This document shows positions 33,201 through 44,729 of a stretch of 64,000 nt of DNA, one piece after another; within the stretch, counting starts at the first letter, position 1; the number at the start of each line of letters is the position of its first letter. Source of the stretch: Panicum virgatum. Taxonomy: Eukaryota > Streptophyta > Magnoliopsida > Poales > Poaceae. A program made the position numbers and the translations under genes. The DNA is taken from positions 61,426,951 to 61,490,950 of the forward strand of contig NC_053138.1 of NCBI RefSeq assembly GCF_016808335.1, in the 5' to 3' direction. The notes below the pieces were generated by a model, which searched no databases, was not told the origin of the DNA, and saw only the letters and a list, made by a program, of their open reading frames with translations.

Positions 33201-33761
33201 ATCTTCGAGACGAATATCTTTCATGGCATAGGCACAAGAGTTGTTGCATTGGTGATGAGGTAAATATAGAACCGAATGACCATGAGTTGAAGAATTTATT
33301 TCAATGGCTCGGGAAAAGATATCTAATAGTACCCCATGTCTATTCATCCATTCCATTCCTAGGATAACATCAATTCCTTCTAGTGGTAATAGGATTAAAT
33401 CGGTTGAAATCGTTTTACTACCCAACTTAAGCGGTGTGGTTCTAACCATTTGATTGGATGCTACTTTACCACCAGGAGTAGATATCATGTAAGAGCATTT
33501 GGTGTGACAAAAATCTAACCCAACTTTTGCTCCAAATTTAGAACTAATGAAGCTATGAGATGCATCGGAATCGAATAAGATAACTGCGGGGTGATGGTTT
33601 ATAGAGAATGTACCCGACATAATTGGTGCTCCCTCTGGAAGGTCAGCCAAGTTGGTGAAATTAAGTCGGCCCTGCCTGACTTGAATGGTTTGTTTCTTGC
33701 CCTTGTTCTGATCATTTCTGCGAGAAGCCTGCCCTTGAGATTGTCCCGCCTGGGGGCACAT
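30240..33761 (-). CDS. Element 2 pol: protease, RT, RNase H, integrase, chromodomain-like end
   Basis: 1173 codons without a stop, in the same frame as gag. Protease motif at residues 63-67 reads FDSDA where the family has FDSGA. RT runs from about 225 to 400; LCVNYRPLN (272-280) has Asn for the usual Asp, and the catalytic FIDD box reads FIND (375-378). RNase H follows with [10 protein letters not shown] and [10 protein letters not shown]. Integrase has the HHCC finger ([11 protein letters not shown]), [14 protein letters not shown] and QTERVN, and the end [17 protein letters not shown] is chromodomain-like. Frame-open but with a substituted protease and RT active site, so probably inactive. 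It begins at a Met inside the zinc-knuckle region; the true polyprotein start is gag. Confidence 0.93.
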   Translation of the reverse strand: MCPQAGQSQGQASRRNDQNKGKKQTIQVRQGRLNFTNLADLPEGAPIMSGTFSINHHPAVILFDSDASHSFISSKFGAKVGLDFCHTKCSYMISTPGGKVASNQMVRTTPLKLGSKTISTDLILLPLEGIDVILGMEWMNRHGVLLDIFSRAIEINSSTHGHSVLYLPHHQCNNSCAYAMKDIRLEDILVVREYAEVLPDNLPGMPPDRDIEFFIELQPGTAPISKRPYRMSPKELAELKIQLQELLDKGFIRPSASPWGCPALFVKKKDDSMRLCVNYRPLNAVTIKNKYPLPRIDVLFDQLAGAKIFSKIDLRSGYHQIKIRPCDIPKTTFSTRYGLYEYLVMSFGLTNAPTYFMYLMNSVFMPELDKFVMVFINDILIYSKNEAEHEQHLCIVLQRLKDHKLYAKFSKCEFWLDTVKFLGHTISSEGISVDPSKVQEVMDWKPPTSVHQIRSFLGLAGYYRRFIPDFSRIAKPMTELLKKDVKFKWDAKCDEAFHTLRAHLTTAPVLAQPDNNKPYDVYCDASGTGLGCVLMQDNRVIEYASRALRPHELNYPTHDLELAAVIHALKIWRHYLMGTHCNIYTDHKSLKYIFIQSELNMRQRRWLELIKDYDLEVHYHPGKANVVTDALSRKVPCNCLSVESYIDTLCAEMQKLKLEIIPQGSLTHISMEPTLYDKIIMPQLHDKSVGIIKQKVLEGENKYKCFRVDHKGILWFEDHLVVPKNHELRKQILDKAHLSKFSIHPGSTKMYQDLRQNFWWTRMKREIAKYVPECDTCQRVKASHLKVAGTLQPLPIPSWKWEDISMDFIVGLPNTSQHHDSIWVIVDRLTMTAHFIPVHTEYRAKKYAEIYIDRIVYLHGVPKTIISDRGTQFVARFWEQLQEALGTKLIRSSAYHPQTDGQTERVNQILEDMLRACVIHHYKNWDKCLSLAEFSYNNSYQASLKMAPFEALNGRRCRTPLSRSQTRERKIFGPELVVEDEEKVKIAQANLRAAQSRQKSYFDKRRDPLKFKVGDHVYLRVSPTRGVQRFGVKGKLAPCYVGPYEIIEECGPVAYCLRLPSRLASIHDVFYVSQLKKCVRVPTEIIDQQEILVEPDLSYVEYPLRISDQKERGTRQKVVKMYKIQWSHHTEEEATWEMEDYLNRQYPGFLNSTPGTLLSVPKFNHPISGRDSF

Positions 33762-34762
33762 CTTGGCAAAGTGATCCGGACTCCCGTATTTGAAACAGTG
33801 GTTATTGCTGTCAGGGCGAGCGGCTTGCTGAGTATTCGGCCTAGGGCCGGTCTGCTGCTGCTGAGGTGCAAATCGAGCTTGCTAAGGTAGCCCGAATCGA
33901 GTCTGCTGCTGCTGCTGAGGAGGACGAATAATCCAACGCCCTGGCTGAGAGGCCTTCTGAGAGGGTGCAGCTGGAGTATTTTGCACAATGCGATACCTCG
34001 GTGCAGAAGCACTCAAGGGTCCAGCGGGTGCCTTGCGCTTCTTTTCAGCGTGGTGTGCAGAAATAAGATCCTCCTGGGAGATAGCCATATTCACCAATTC
34101 ATTGAAAGAGTCCGCACGGACAAGATTCAACCTTTCCTGTAACTTGGTGCTAAGGCCTCGACGGAAGCGTTCACGCTTCTTAGCGTCGGTATCCACGTGA
34201 TGTCCAGCATATTGACACAATTGATTGAATGCCTGGGCATACTGCAATACAGTATGAGTGCCCTGAGTTAAGGCCAAGAACTCGTTGAGCTTATGGTCAA
34301 GAAGTCCATCTGGAATATGATGAGCCCGAAAAGCTATTTTGAACTCATTCCAATTCACCACATGATCACCCGGTAGCATCCCGTGGTAATGATCCCACCA
34401 CATACGAGCTGATCCGCAAAGCTGCTGCGCGGCGTAGCGAGTCTTGTTCGCTTCTGAACAAGGAGTAGTCAATAGAGAAAACTTGGACTCGATTGTGCGA
34501 ATCCAAGCGTCCGCGTCCAGAGGCTCATCCGCTTTAGTGAATAGCGGAGGCTGAGTACTGAGGAAATCTTGGTAGCTTGCTTCTTGTGCTTGATGAGCAT
34601 GATGCCCACCCCGCGGTTGTTGCTGAGCTTGAACCAACTGCCGCAAAATTTCCGTCTGGGCGGCAAGAACCTCAGCGATACCCACTGGTGGAGGAGGTGG
34701 AGGTGGATCGCCATTCCCCCGGCTCCAAAACCACTAGGGGTATCTCGAGTTGATCCAACCAT
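33762..34762 (-). pseudogene. Element 2 gag (one frameshift, one stop)
   Basis: ATG at 34762 opens MVGSTRDTPSGFGAGG; a one-base loss in a G-run near 34720 shifts it from the frame that continues as NGDPPPPPPP and VGIAEVL. The retrotransposon Gag domain follows (LDADAWIRTIESKF, QQLCGSARMWWDHY, RAHHIPDGLLDHKL, FLALTQG, LQYAQAFNQLC), then a basic linker. A TAG at 33882-33884 interrupts a Gln-rich linker. The CCHC knuckle [14 protein letters not shown] (about 33765-33806) leads in frame into pol. It would form virus-like particles with pol. The stop is a likely CAG-to-TAG change. Confidence 0.88.
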
Positions 34763-35418
34763 CTGAAATGTGAGTACTTTTGCATTAGGCTCAACATTAT
34801 CATCATTTCAAATGGAACATACAACTCAAAATGACATGGAAGTAATAGGAATCGCTTAAATCATGTTGTGCAGAAAAACTGGTGATACGAAATCGCGCAT
34901 AACTGGAGTTCTGTACATGATATAAACTTGAAACTTTTAAAGGAGATAGATAATTTCATGAGCTACAACTTTGGTAGTCATCACAAAGTCAGATTCCCAG
35001 AGTAGGTTAGTCAAAAAATTCATTTACTCTTCCTCTGGTTTTTCTGTTTTACAGAAAACAGAGCTTCTGTAATTTGCGATTATCTCCTGCGATACAAATC
35101 CGTTTGAGCTGAAATTTTGTGAGAATTTCAATGATGAAATTTGGAACAACTTTGGTATTCAACTCAGGAGCTAATTCAGAAAGTAAAAGAGGATAAAAAT
35201 TCGAACTAGCTGCTGCATTCAGCTTTTCACAGATAACCGATATTTCACATTAGTAGCATTAGAGGTTCATTACATTCATCATCCTCTCATTTCCACTTGA
35301 TTACTTCTAACATCAGTACTAAGGGGGTTACTCAACTCTAAGTTAGCCTAGTAGACATGATCCAAAAGTAGGCTACACTAAGAGGAGTCTACAAAAGCTA
35401 AGAAAACATCGCCTCGGT
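34763..35418 (-). other. Element 2 spacer between the extra ORF and gag
   Basis: AT-rich non-coding sequence. It ends in TTTCAG just before the gag ATG, so it may be an intron or leader segment. Confidence 0.5.
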
Positions 35419-36312
35419 CTACATATTGACCGATGCATCACTCGCCACGGGAGTGTGAACCTCAACCGGTGCGGGCTGCGGCGCCTGGTCCTCAAAGTCC
35501 ATCTCCAAAACACCTTGGATCTCCTGAGGCTCCTCCTCCTCGCCATCCACCTGCATCGGGCCGGGTGGTGCGGGTGGATCAACCTGCATCTGGTGGAGCT
35601 GAGCTTGAGCGTCATCCAAGTCAAGCTGAAGGTCGTGAAACTGGTCCTCCAGGAAGATGATCGTAGCGTCACGATCCATCACCGTGTCCTGAAGCTCGTG
35701 AACCTGGCCGTGGAGCTGGGTGATAAGAGCAGCCCTGCTCTCGAGCTCGGCACTAGCCTCCTGAAGCTGCTCGTCTCTCAGCTGGATAGTCAGGTGCAAG
35801 GCCTGAGCCTAGTCCACCAACTGAGCGACGGCGTAACTCTGAAATGTGTGAAGTCTATAGAGACCATCTAAGCACATCACTGTCGTCCAAAGTGCCCCGA
35901 CCGGGTCGAGGGTAGCGACTACGTCCACGTGTGCCATCCGGTCAAGCCAAAGCGGGTCTGCCGGGTCATGTGCAGGGAAGAACCCGAACGCTGTCAGAAC
36001 CACCTCCAGAGGGTGCAAAGAGCAAAAAGTGGTCATCGCCCTCATGGCGGTAAGCTCCCAAGTGTCAAGCAGATGGTGACCGACCATCTGAGTCATGATC
36101 GGCTCCCACCCGTTGAGCGGGTGCTGCGGGGTCACCATCGTCACACTGCAGCGACGAACTCCGTCCGCCACAAAGTCGTGGCCATCGTAAATCGGTGGCT
36201 GGAGGTAACCGGCTGCACTCAAAAGCTCCCAAAGACGGCGAGGAAATCTGTCCTAGTGCAAGCAAGCGGAGTGCACGTGCCCCTGCTCATCAACAACCAG
36301 TAGCTCTTCCAT
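35419..36312 (-). pseudogene. Element 2 extra ORF upstream of gag (ORF0 type), two stops
   Basis: ATG at 36312 follows GGGACAG (possible splice acceptor) and the frame runs 297 codons to 35419, broken only by TAG codons at 36253-36255 and 35809-35811, both explicable as CAG-to-TAG. The first two thirds are globular (ELTAMRAMTTFCSLHPLEVV, FFPAHDPADPLWLDRMAHVD). Then comes a long coiled coil (QLRDEQLQEASAELESRAAL, ITQLHGQVHELQDTV) and a Pro-rich acidic tail. ORFs in this position are known from rice RIRE3/RIRE8-like elements, function unknown. Element 3 keeps the acidic tail of a similar ORF at 58478-58661. Confidence 0.8.
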
Positions 36313-37710
36313 CTGTCCCAACAAAAGACCGATGGATCAGCTGATGGTAAACAAGGAATAGCTGATTCTGGACATTGAAAGAAATTGCCAAAATGATAGA
36401 TAATATGCTCCGAAAATTCTCAAAAATTTACACAAAATCTCTATGAGAATAAGGAACAATTCATCTAGTCATCACTAAGATCAATTCGGACTCCAGGGGG
36501 TGATATGCTCAGGTTTTCAGAGTGACGTCAACCAGGAAAACTGGGTGTCCAGTGAGGGTTTATTTTGACCATAACTCCCAAACCAGTTGTCTAAAATAAT
36601 TCAAATGTTTATGGTAAGTTCATCATTTAGTTATCTACAACTTTCATGTTGAAAGATGTTTCATTTGAACAACTTAAGAAGGTCTAAAAAATTCAGTTTG
36701 TCCAGTCTGTTCAGAGTTGACAGTTTTACACAGGATTGATCTAAATTCACAAATACCAAGCTAGAAGGCTTCAAAAATTCTCAAATTTTTAAAAAAGTTT
36801 GATAACTTAGGGAACATCATTTAATATTACTACCCCAGGTTGATTTGAATAATATAACAGAGGGTTAAAATTTGTGGAAACCAATTTCCCTGAATGTGCA
36901 GACTATCTAGATGCTCCTTAGGATAGGGTTTTAGCCGATTTGATTGCGATTTCTTCCAAAGATTTATTTGCTGACAATTTTGAGGATGAATGCGGAACCT
37001 ATCTATCCTCACCAAGGAAAAGAATTGTCAAGTAATCTTGGTCTTACGCAAATGACTTTGGTGGCATACATATTACGTCTCTCACTATGTAGCTACTCGA
37101 TATAGCTAGATAGCCTAGGATTCAATTTCGAGTTAGTGTACCTGCAGAAAATTGACACTATATAAAATGAACATTTCATTCCAGCACTCACGAAAGCGTT
37201 CCCATTTATTACCGATCACTATAGACCGGCATCCATACAATTCCCGCCGTATGGACAACGTTAAGCATACATCATCGAAACAACGTATTGACTGAGTACC
37301 GTCTTTGACGGGGAATTGAATTCCAATTTCGAACCATTACTCCCCATATAATCAACCGGAGTTGGTATATGGGCAGCAGCTCAAGTAGGCCACTGCTTGA
37401 GCTCCAGCGTTCGGCTCGCATCACCGACGGGAAGGTCAGACTCCCTCAGCTGACTGAGTAAGCATACCTCCGTGGCGACGATGTAGTTGCAGAATTTAAA
37501 TTGCGGAATTTAGATATTGAAAAGTAATGTGCTGGAAGTTAGCCATACAATATAAGCCACCTGATTATACCCATAAGATCCCCTAGGGCTTTACGTTCTA
37601 GACTTGTCCTTGGAGATCCTGAACTCTTTCAAAAACTTTAGTAGTTTTGAAGTCAAGTTTTAATTTGTTGTTTTGAAAACCGAGGCTGCCATCTCTGGGA
37701 GGCTGTCTGC
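36313..37710 (-). other. Element 2 5' leader
   Basis: Non-coding, mostly AT-rich sequence between primer site and extra ORF. No additional ORF is supported. Confidence 0.6.
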
Positions 37711-37724
37711 GAGCTCTGATGCCA
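37711..37724 (-). promoter_or_regulatory. Element 2 primer-binding site
   Basis: Minus-strand TGGCATCAGAGCTC, two bases after the 5' LTR end; matches the initiator-Met tRNA type TGGTATCAGAGC with one change. Confidence 0.8.
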
Positions 37725-38229
37725 GCTGTGGCAGAACCACCCAAACTAACTGGGCCCGGGTGCACTGATCTTCGTTGCTAGGCAACTCTGACCCAAATTG
37801 GCACGCACCGGCAGTTCCTCGAGTGAAGCCTCGATTAAAGCCATGCTATTCCAGGATCAGCAGAAAACGCTCACACGAAGGTGAGCCCAGAGATTACAAC
37901 ACAGAACATTTCATACATCTCAGAGTGATTGCAGTGAAAAGGAAATTTATTACAAACCATGTTCAGAGTAGCAAAGTACTACAGAAGTCCGAACTACACA
38001 AATTATTCAAGTCTTATTATTGTAGTGGAAAGAGTAAACAACTACTAGCGAAAAGTGTGATGCATCGATAAAGCCCGTATGAAAAATGTCACTCAGTGGG
38101 AGGGTGGTCCGCACCAGCTGAAGGGCCATCCCACTCAACAGACTAGCCCGGAGGCAAGGTACACGGCCAAGTAAGACTCGCAATTAGATCTTCGAAGTTA
38201 GTACCTGAAAACAGTGCCACAAGCAAGGC

Positions 38230-38247
38230 TGAGTATACAAATACTCA
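38230..38247 (-). promoter_or_regulatory. LTR stem-loop (right LTR of element 2)
   Basis: TGAGTATACAAATACTCA followed by GCAAGAC; differs from the left copy only in the loop. Confidence 0.6.
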
Positions 38248-39299
38248 GCAAGACTTACCCATCACCGGATATAACATAGTCCGATAACTAGACACGTAAG
38301 GCTTTTTGGTTGGTGGGGTTTGTTTTGCCAAAAACGCCACTAAGAGTTGATCCTTGTTTTCAGATTTTAACTTTACCATATTCTAGTTGAACTAACCGCT
38401 CTAAGTTTGCATCTAACTCTATACAAACATGGTAGAGCAATCATTTAATCAACCAGCAGTATTATTATCATCATGTTCCACTTGTTACTCTATGTGACCG
38501 AAAACGTTAAGCAATCTCATGCCGTGAGAGGCGGACGATTCTGAATCGAATTTCAACCTGGCCAGGGGAACCCAACACACACGCATGGGGATCGACGTCG
38601 CTTTCACCCACGCAACTTTTCCCCTTTCTTTCCAGTCCGTGGATCCGGGTCACCCTCCCTGACTATAGAGTCCGACCACTCTGCACCCGTACGTCCGGAT
38701 AAAATAAAACCTACTTCTACCAAGAGGGTGAATGGTCGTTCCACTCGCCGGTCCAATCAGGCACTTAAGCTTACCGATTACCATATTTCTCGGCATGTGG
38801 CTAGTATTTTCAAACGCTTAACGAAATGAGCCACACACCGCGACCTTAACCATTTTCGACTACACCAGCGGGGTATCACAACTACACAACCCCACTCGTT
38901 GTCCTTATATTTCAGCAGGAATTAAAGTCAGTTAACTCCTATAATCTCGCGAAATGCAGGAAACCTCTCGACTTCTGAAGCGTCCCCTCATAAGAGAAGA
39001 CTTAAATGTGATATCAACATCAGTCCCAGGAGGCTGATGACACATTTATTACATCAGATGGTTCATCACCATACAACTCTACGCGGTAATGGGCAGAGAA
39101 GCGCCACTATCGTGAGGATTACAACCCACACCCACACAACGATATTAATTATAAAAGGGGGTCATCATAGTCTTGCGCCATGCGGAATCTCCTGCGGGTG
39201 ACCCTAATCCACAGGCAAGGTTGGGTGCAGGACGGTACCCCTACTCAGCGTCGTCAGGAACGAAGTCTGGATCCTCCTCTGTAAAAATTAAGAATGGGG

Positions 39300-39317
39300 T
39301 GAGTACAAACGTACTCA
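39300..39317 (-). promoter_or_regulatory. LTR stem-loop (solo LTR)
   Basis: TGAGTACAAACGTACTCA followed by GCAAGTC, the counterpart of 26592 and 38230 in an otherwise different LTR. Confidence 0.6.
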
Positions 39318-41362
39318 GCAAGTCCAATCACACCCACCGAGGGGATATAAACAGAATATAATTCACATGGTAAATCAAGGATAAGGGTAGGGTTTAATTT
39401 GCGGAAAGCTAATTTTGATGCTGGGGTTTATTTGAAAGAAAGCATTTCCAAAACCAGTTTTTGAGTAACACGTGGTCTTGATCCACACAGGATCCAAGTT
39501 TTAAACTGCTACCGGACTCCTCATCTGCCGTAGCACACGGCACAACTGCCGGACACTTTTCCCAAAACAACTCACGCCAACCCATCCCAACAGAAACACT
39601 AGTTGCGTGACCACACCGTAACTCGCCCAGTACCGTGGGCACGACTATTCGAATAGATTTTAACTCTGCAGAGGTGTGCAACTTTACCCACAAGCGGGGT
39701 ACCGCAGCTCGATCACCTTAGTATCGGTGCAGATCCCAACAAAGCCATTACCCACCTTAGCTAGACCTGACTAGCCATCACGGGCCCTTCTCCTTGATCA
39801 CCCGTTGCTCTCATCTCTCCTGATGACTATCAGACTAACTAGTGGAGTTTATGCTAAGCCATTGCCCATACAACAGTCGAGTGGTTTGCACGATAGTGGA
39901 GTTAGGTGAGATGACACACCAACTCGGTCCTTAGTTGTGACAAGATGGATATCTCCCTTCCTTGCTCTGCCACACAGGCACGAGCACACCAATCGGCAAA
40001 TCACACAGAAATGCCATCCATCCCGTCTAAACTCATCTTTCGAAATTTCACATTTTTCCCTTCCCGCACACTCACACTTTTTTCTTTTTAAAACAAGTTG
40101 TATTGTGTATAAGGTCCTAAGCATTCTAGCAGCGATTAACGTCCAAACAAAACACATTCAGACATTAATCTAGGTGATCAAGGAATGGTCATAACAAATC
40201 AAGGGGTGGCTATCCAATCATGTTTTCAGCAGGCAAAACATATGCAATTTTCTAAAACAGGCCAATAGGTTGTGTTTATAAAAATTGGGACAAAACATGC
40301 ATCAAAGGATGGGATTGAACTTGCCGTCTTCAAAGCCTTCCGGGAAGTCCTGATCGAGGTGCTGTCCTTCGGGCTCGGGGCCGCAGAACTGGTCCTCGTT
40401 CACTGGCTTACAGTATTGCTCATCGATGGGATCTCCTTCGTTCACACCGTGATCTACGGCGTATACAAACAAACACACAATCAAGAAAAAGAAATAAAAG
40501 TTTTTATCGTTGAGCTCGAATCGGAAATAATTAAGATATGGTGATAGGGGTAATATTTTAGGGCGGTTTCCTAATGGCATGGCCAAAACTATGTTAGGAT
40601 TGGCATGATAAAGTTTTAGGTCGATCGGGGGTCGTTTGGCGCATGAAATGATAGGTTACAGAGAGGTTTAGGGATCGAGCGGGGGTTCAAGGGCCTTTTT
40701 GTAAATATTTTTGAGGGGCAAGGGCTTGGTTGTAATTTTAAAAAAACTCAGGGTCACTCTGGAAAAGTGCAGGGGCATTTTTTGAATTAGGTTTATGGTG
40801 GAAGGGTTTATTTGCGAACAGGAAAAATAGAAAAGGGATCTTTTATAAACGAACTAGAGAGGTGGGAGGACTCTTAAAGAAATAGGGAGAAGGGTAGGGG
40901 GTTAAGGGCAAAATGCCCTTTCTTCTCCCTCCTCCCTCCCGTGGAATAGAGGAGGGGCCCGGGGTCGCCGGTGGCACCTGGGCCGGCGGCCTCGGGGTGT
41001 GACGGCGGCCATGGGGAGGGGGAAAAGGGAGAGGGAGTCGCGGTGGGTCGATTCCCCCACTTAATTTGGGCGGAGGTGGCCTGTGGATGCGCGGCCATGG
41101 TGGCGTGCGGCGGCCGGCTCTAGTGTTCGCGGTGGCGGCACTGCGGGGCTCAGCGGCGGTCGGGGTTAGGGGAGAAAGGAAGAGGGAGGCGAGGAGGTCC
41201 TATTCTCCTCCTTACCTCGAGCAGAGACGGTGCAAGGAGGCGGCTCCGCGGTGGCTGGCGAGGGGCGGCGGCTATGGCTCGGAGTGGCGGCGCTGGGGAG
41301 CTGGTGAGGGGGTTAGCGGCGGCAGTGAGGTTCGTGGTGGTGGTGGAGCGCGACGTGAAGGC

Positions 41363-41372
41363 CTATTTATAG
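41363..41372 (-). promoter_or_regulatory. Solo LTR TATA box
   Basis: Minus-strand CTATAAATAG followed by GCC, identical in core to the element 2 TATA box. Confidence 0.75.
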
Positions 41373-42368
41373 ACAGGGAGAGGCGGTGGAGAGGGAGCGA
41401 AGGCGGTGGTGGCGGCTGGCGAGCGGCGCGGGCGCCATTAATGGCGTTCGGTGTCGCGACGCAGCGGCGGCACGATTCGCGGCGGACCAGGGCGAAGTGA
41501 CGGCTCGGGCAGGCGCGCAGGCACGTGGAGGGGCCTCGGGTGCTGTGTGTGTCGCCGCGCGGGCTCGAGCGGCGAGACAGCGGCATGGTGCGTGAGTGTG
41601 CGTGTGCAGGACACAGGGCGGCCGGCGGCGAGGGCGGACACAGGAAGGCGGTGGTGATGCTCAGGTCGACGAACGGCACGGCGAGCGGCGCGGCCGTGTG
41701 GAACGCGTGGTGCGCTCGGTCTTGTGCGCGTGCTGTGCGTCGACGGGACGAGTCGGCGGCGAGCAGGCGGCGCGGCGAGCTCGGTGCATCGCGTGTACGC
41801 GAGGGCGGGGTGCGCGCGCAAGCGGCAGCAGGAGAGCGCGTGGGCAGCAGGCACGGGTGTGCCGCACGTGGGGTCGGCCGGGGCAGAGCGCGCGCGTGGA
41901 GGGAGGGCGGGGAGCGGCCGGTGGCGGGCAGCGAGCTGCTCTGCGACGTGCGGTGCGTGGTAGGGAGGAACGGGGGAAAGGAGAGAGAAGGAGGGAGGAA
42001 AAGAAAAAGGAAAGAAAAAGGAAAAATGAGAAAAAGGAAAAGGAAAAAGGAAAAAGGGGGGAGAGAGAGAGAAGGAGAGAGATTCGCGCTGAAAATTTCG
42101 GCAGCGACCACGACGTGGGTCGGACGTGCACGGCGGTCGCGGGCGCGTGTCGCGGCTTTGGCGGAAAGTGGCGTGCGCGGAACGAGGGGAACAGAGTGAT
42201 GGGGTGGGGACTGGATTCGGGTGTCGGGACAGGGGAAGGTTTCGGGGAATTGCGGGAACAGGAAGGGTTGAGCTCAACGACGGAAAGAATTTTGAAAATT
42301 AAAAATTAATTTTTAGCGTGTGATTTATTTGGTAAATTTTTCGGGATGTCACAACTTCTACCGTACCT

Positions 42369-42624
42369 AGTTAGCGGGGCAACTAGTCGAGAAAAAGATC
42401 CGGATAACAAACATAGGTACCTAGGGATCATGCACCTAAAGTTTTCGATCAACTTCCTAGAAAACGTAAATGCGCAATAAAATTATTACAACATATACAA
42501 ATAGTTAGATGAATATAATGCGTAAAATAATGGGATTATGCACCGGGGCTTGCCTTCTTGGGCACTGTCAGGCAGAGAAACCTCTGGGGCTTGGCCCAGG
42601 TCTTGAGCTACGTTAGCACAGTTC
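42369..42624. repeat. 256-bp segment present in only one LTR of element 2
   Basis: In the left LTR CCGTACCT is joined directly to AAATTAACC (about 27350); here 256 bp intervene. Either an insertion here or a deletion in the left LTR. No terminal repeats or duplication were clear. Confidence 0.75.
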
Positions 42625-44719
42625 AAATTAACCTCCTGATCAATACGAGAGTCAGCGGGCACCAATTCGTATTCACCGTCCGCGAGATTAACCGATTCTA
42701 TATGCTAATGCAAAGATGTGTTATTATGACATGATATGATTTTTCTTTCCTTCACGATAAAGTTGTAGTCCAATAAAAGTTAATTCAGTGATGATCTCAA
42801 AATTTTATTCCATGGGCAGTCATTTATGGAGTAGTAATCACAACTATGTTTCTTCATGAATGAGTGTGGGGTTTGATTTTCATTTTTATCATTAAAACAT
42901 AGTATGCTTTCACTATTTCATAACAACAAATTTACTCATGAGCTAGTGATGAAAAATTAATGTAACACAGATCAGATACTCTAGCATGTATGGTATAAAT
43001 TTCAGCATCTAATCATAAAGCAATTAACCATAACAATTCATGTAAGTAGATTACTCTAGTTGCTTCACCTTTTTTTCACAGAACGTTTGACCCTGGTTAT
43101 AGTGCTACAAATTTTACGAATGCATCTACATAGCATCTACTCAGTACTGTAATGTTTACAGATTTTATATACTTATACATCAGAGGTGACAAAATGAACA
43201 AATTTAGCAAGCTATTAAATAAGATTAATTCTACAGAGAGTCATACTAGGGATATGATTCTCAAATTTTTACCAGAGCCTAGTCATGAGCTAAACATATT
43301 CCAGAAAAATTATCAAGCTTTATATCATCCAGATAAATTAGTTATGCCTTAAACTTAACATGAGTTAGCATAATTTTTCAAAGTTCATTTGATCAGTACT
43401 GTGTGTGACCTTTTTATTATAGTGAGAATATACACTAAATAAGAACATGTGTAAAAATCATGATCAGATATGGCCTAGTTTACTCAGAACAAAAATGGTA
43501 AATCTACTTAAGAGATAGTAAACATGATTTTTATCTAAAGCAATATTCAGTAGTTAGAGCTCAAACTTGACATGCATTCTTGCAGAACCAAAATTAGACT
43601 TCAGAAATAAATATAGATTTTTCTGAGCATAAAAACTATATATGATGAATTAAGTTGATTAAAAAAGTATTAATCATGTTATATAGCAAATGAACTCTAA
43701 TAATTTTGAAATTTATGGATTAACATGGTTTCACTTACACATGCATGTAGTAGAAATTCCAGAGTAAGTTCATGTATATGTTTTCCAGTATTAAATCGTG
43801 AATGTCATCAACAGATTTGAGAATCTTGATTATTCCAATAAGATAACAGTTTTAGTTGGGTGCCATCTTTTTATTGTGAGCTTAAACTTCCATCAGCGAT
43901 AACATATTCAAGAATCAAGGTCGTTTGTTGAGTGGAACTTCCTGAACATGCATGGGTTGTTTTTCTTATTCTTTTTCATAGATTAAATTTGGTATTGTTT
44001 CTGCAGATTTGACAGTTACAAAACTTGTAGATCTTGTTACAAGGATTCCAGATCAGTTCAGTTTGCATTTTTATGATTTTTTTGTGATTTGTTATGCATT
44101 TTAGAAGTTCACTGCCAAACACTGGAAAACATGTAACACACCCTCGAGCGAAAAAAATAAATTACAACCGGGTCCTTCGCCGGCCTTCTCCGCCGTTGCA
44201 TCTTGTCGGTGGTGTTCTGCTAGGCATGGCTTACCGGGGCTGCAACGGGGAGGCGCGTGAGCGAAAGGAGTTCGAGGAACACCCACCCTTGTAGATGTTC
44301 AAGTGGAAGATGGCCGGAGACGAACTCGCCTGCGCTAATGGCGGAGAAGAAGTTCGGTCGACAGTGGTGTAGGCGAAGCAGGGCTCGGGGTAGAGGAACG
44401 TCGCACGCACGAGCACCGCGAGAGCATGAGGAAGCTCCTGGGGTAGCTCTCGTGCACGGTCTCCCTCTGGGTGGGCCAGTCCGCAGTGAGCTCGAGCTGG
44501 CCGGCGGCGGCGCGAAAGGGGAATGGCGACGGGGAAGGGTTTGGGCTCGATTCAGCGCGCGTGGAGCTTAACTGGAGTGTGGCGAAGCTGCTGGGGTGGT
44601 TGGATGGAGCAATATGGGTCAGTGGTGGCTGGTCCGCGCGAGCTAGATCTCGTCGGCCATGGCGGACGGTGGAAGAAGGGAGAAAGAGAGGAAGTCGCGC
44701 GACGGCGGGGGTTCTGGGG

Positions 44720-44729
44720 CTATTTATAG
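44720..44729 (-). promoter_or_regulatory. Element 2 TATA box (right LTR)
   Basis: Minus-strand CTATAAATAG, same context as 29441-29450. This copy would have driven element transcription. Confidence 0.8.

Larger units (their letters stand above)
38976..42353 (-). mobile_element. Solo LTR of a third Gypsy-type family
   Basis: 3378 bp, on the minus strand from TGTGACATCCC to GGGGACGCTTCA, flanked by a perfect duplication ACTTC (38971-38975 and 42354-42358). No internal coding region, primer site or second LTR is present, so it is a solo LTR left by recombination. The first portion in element orientation (about 41100-42290) is GC-rich and the rest AT-rich. A minus-strand acidic exon-like stretch lies near 40310-40460 (EGDPIDEQYCKPVNEDQF). 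Long frames in the GC-rich part are not supported as genes. Confidence 0.92.

Noticed and set aside
30240..33761. 1173-codon ORF as a host gene
   Set aside because: The order of protease, RT, RNase H and integrase, with flanking LTRs and target duplication, makes it retrotransposon pol.
41272..42277. 279-codon ORFs on the minus strand
   Set aside because: They lie in the GC-rich part of the solo LTR; overlapping frames are open on both strands and the composition is Pro/Arg/Ser-rich without a domain.
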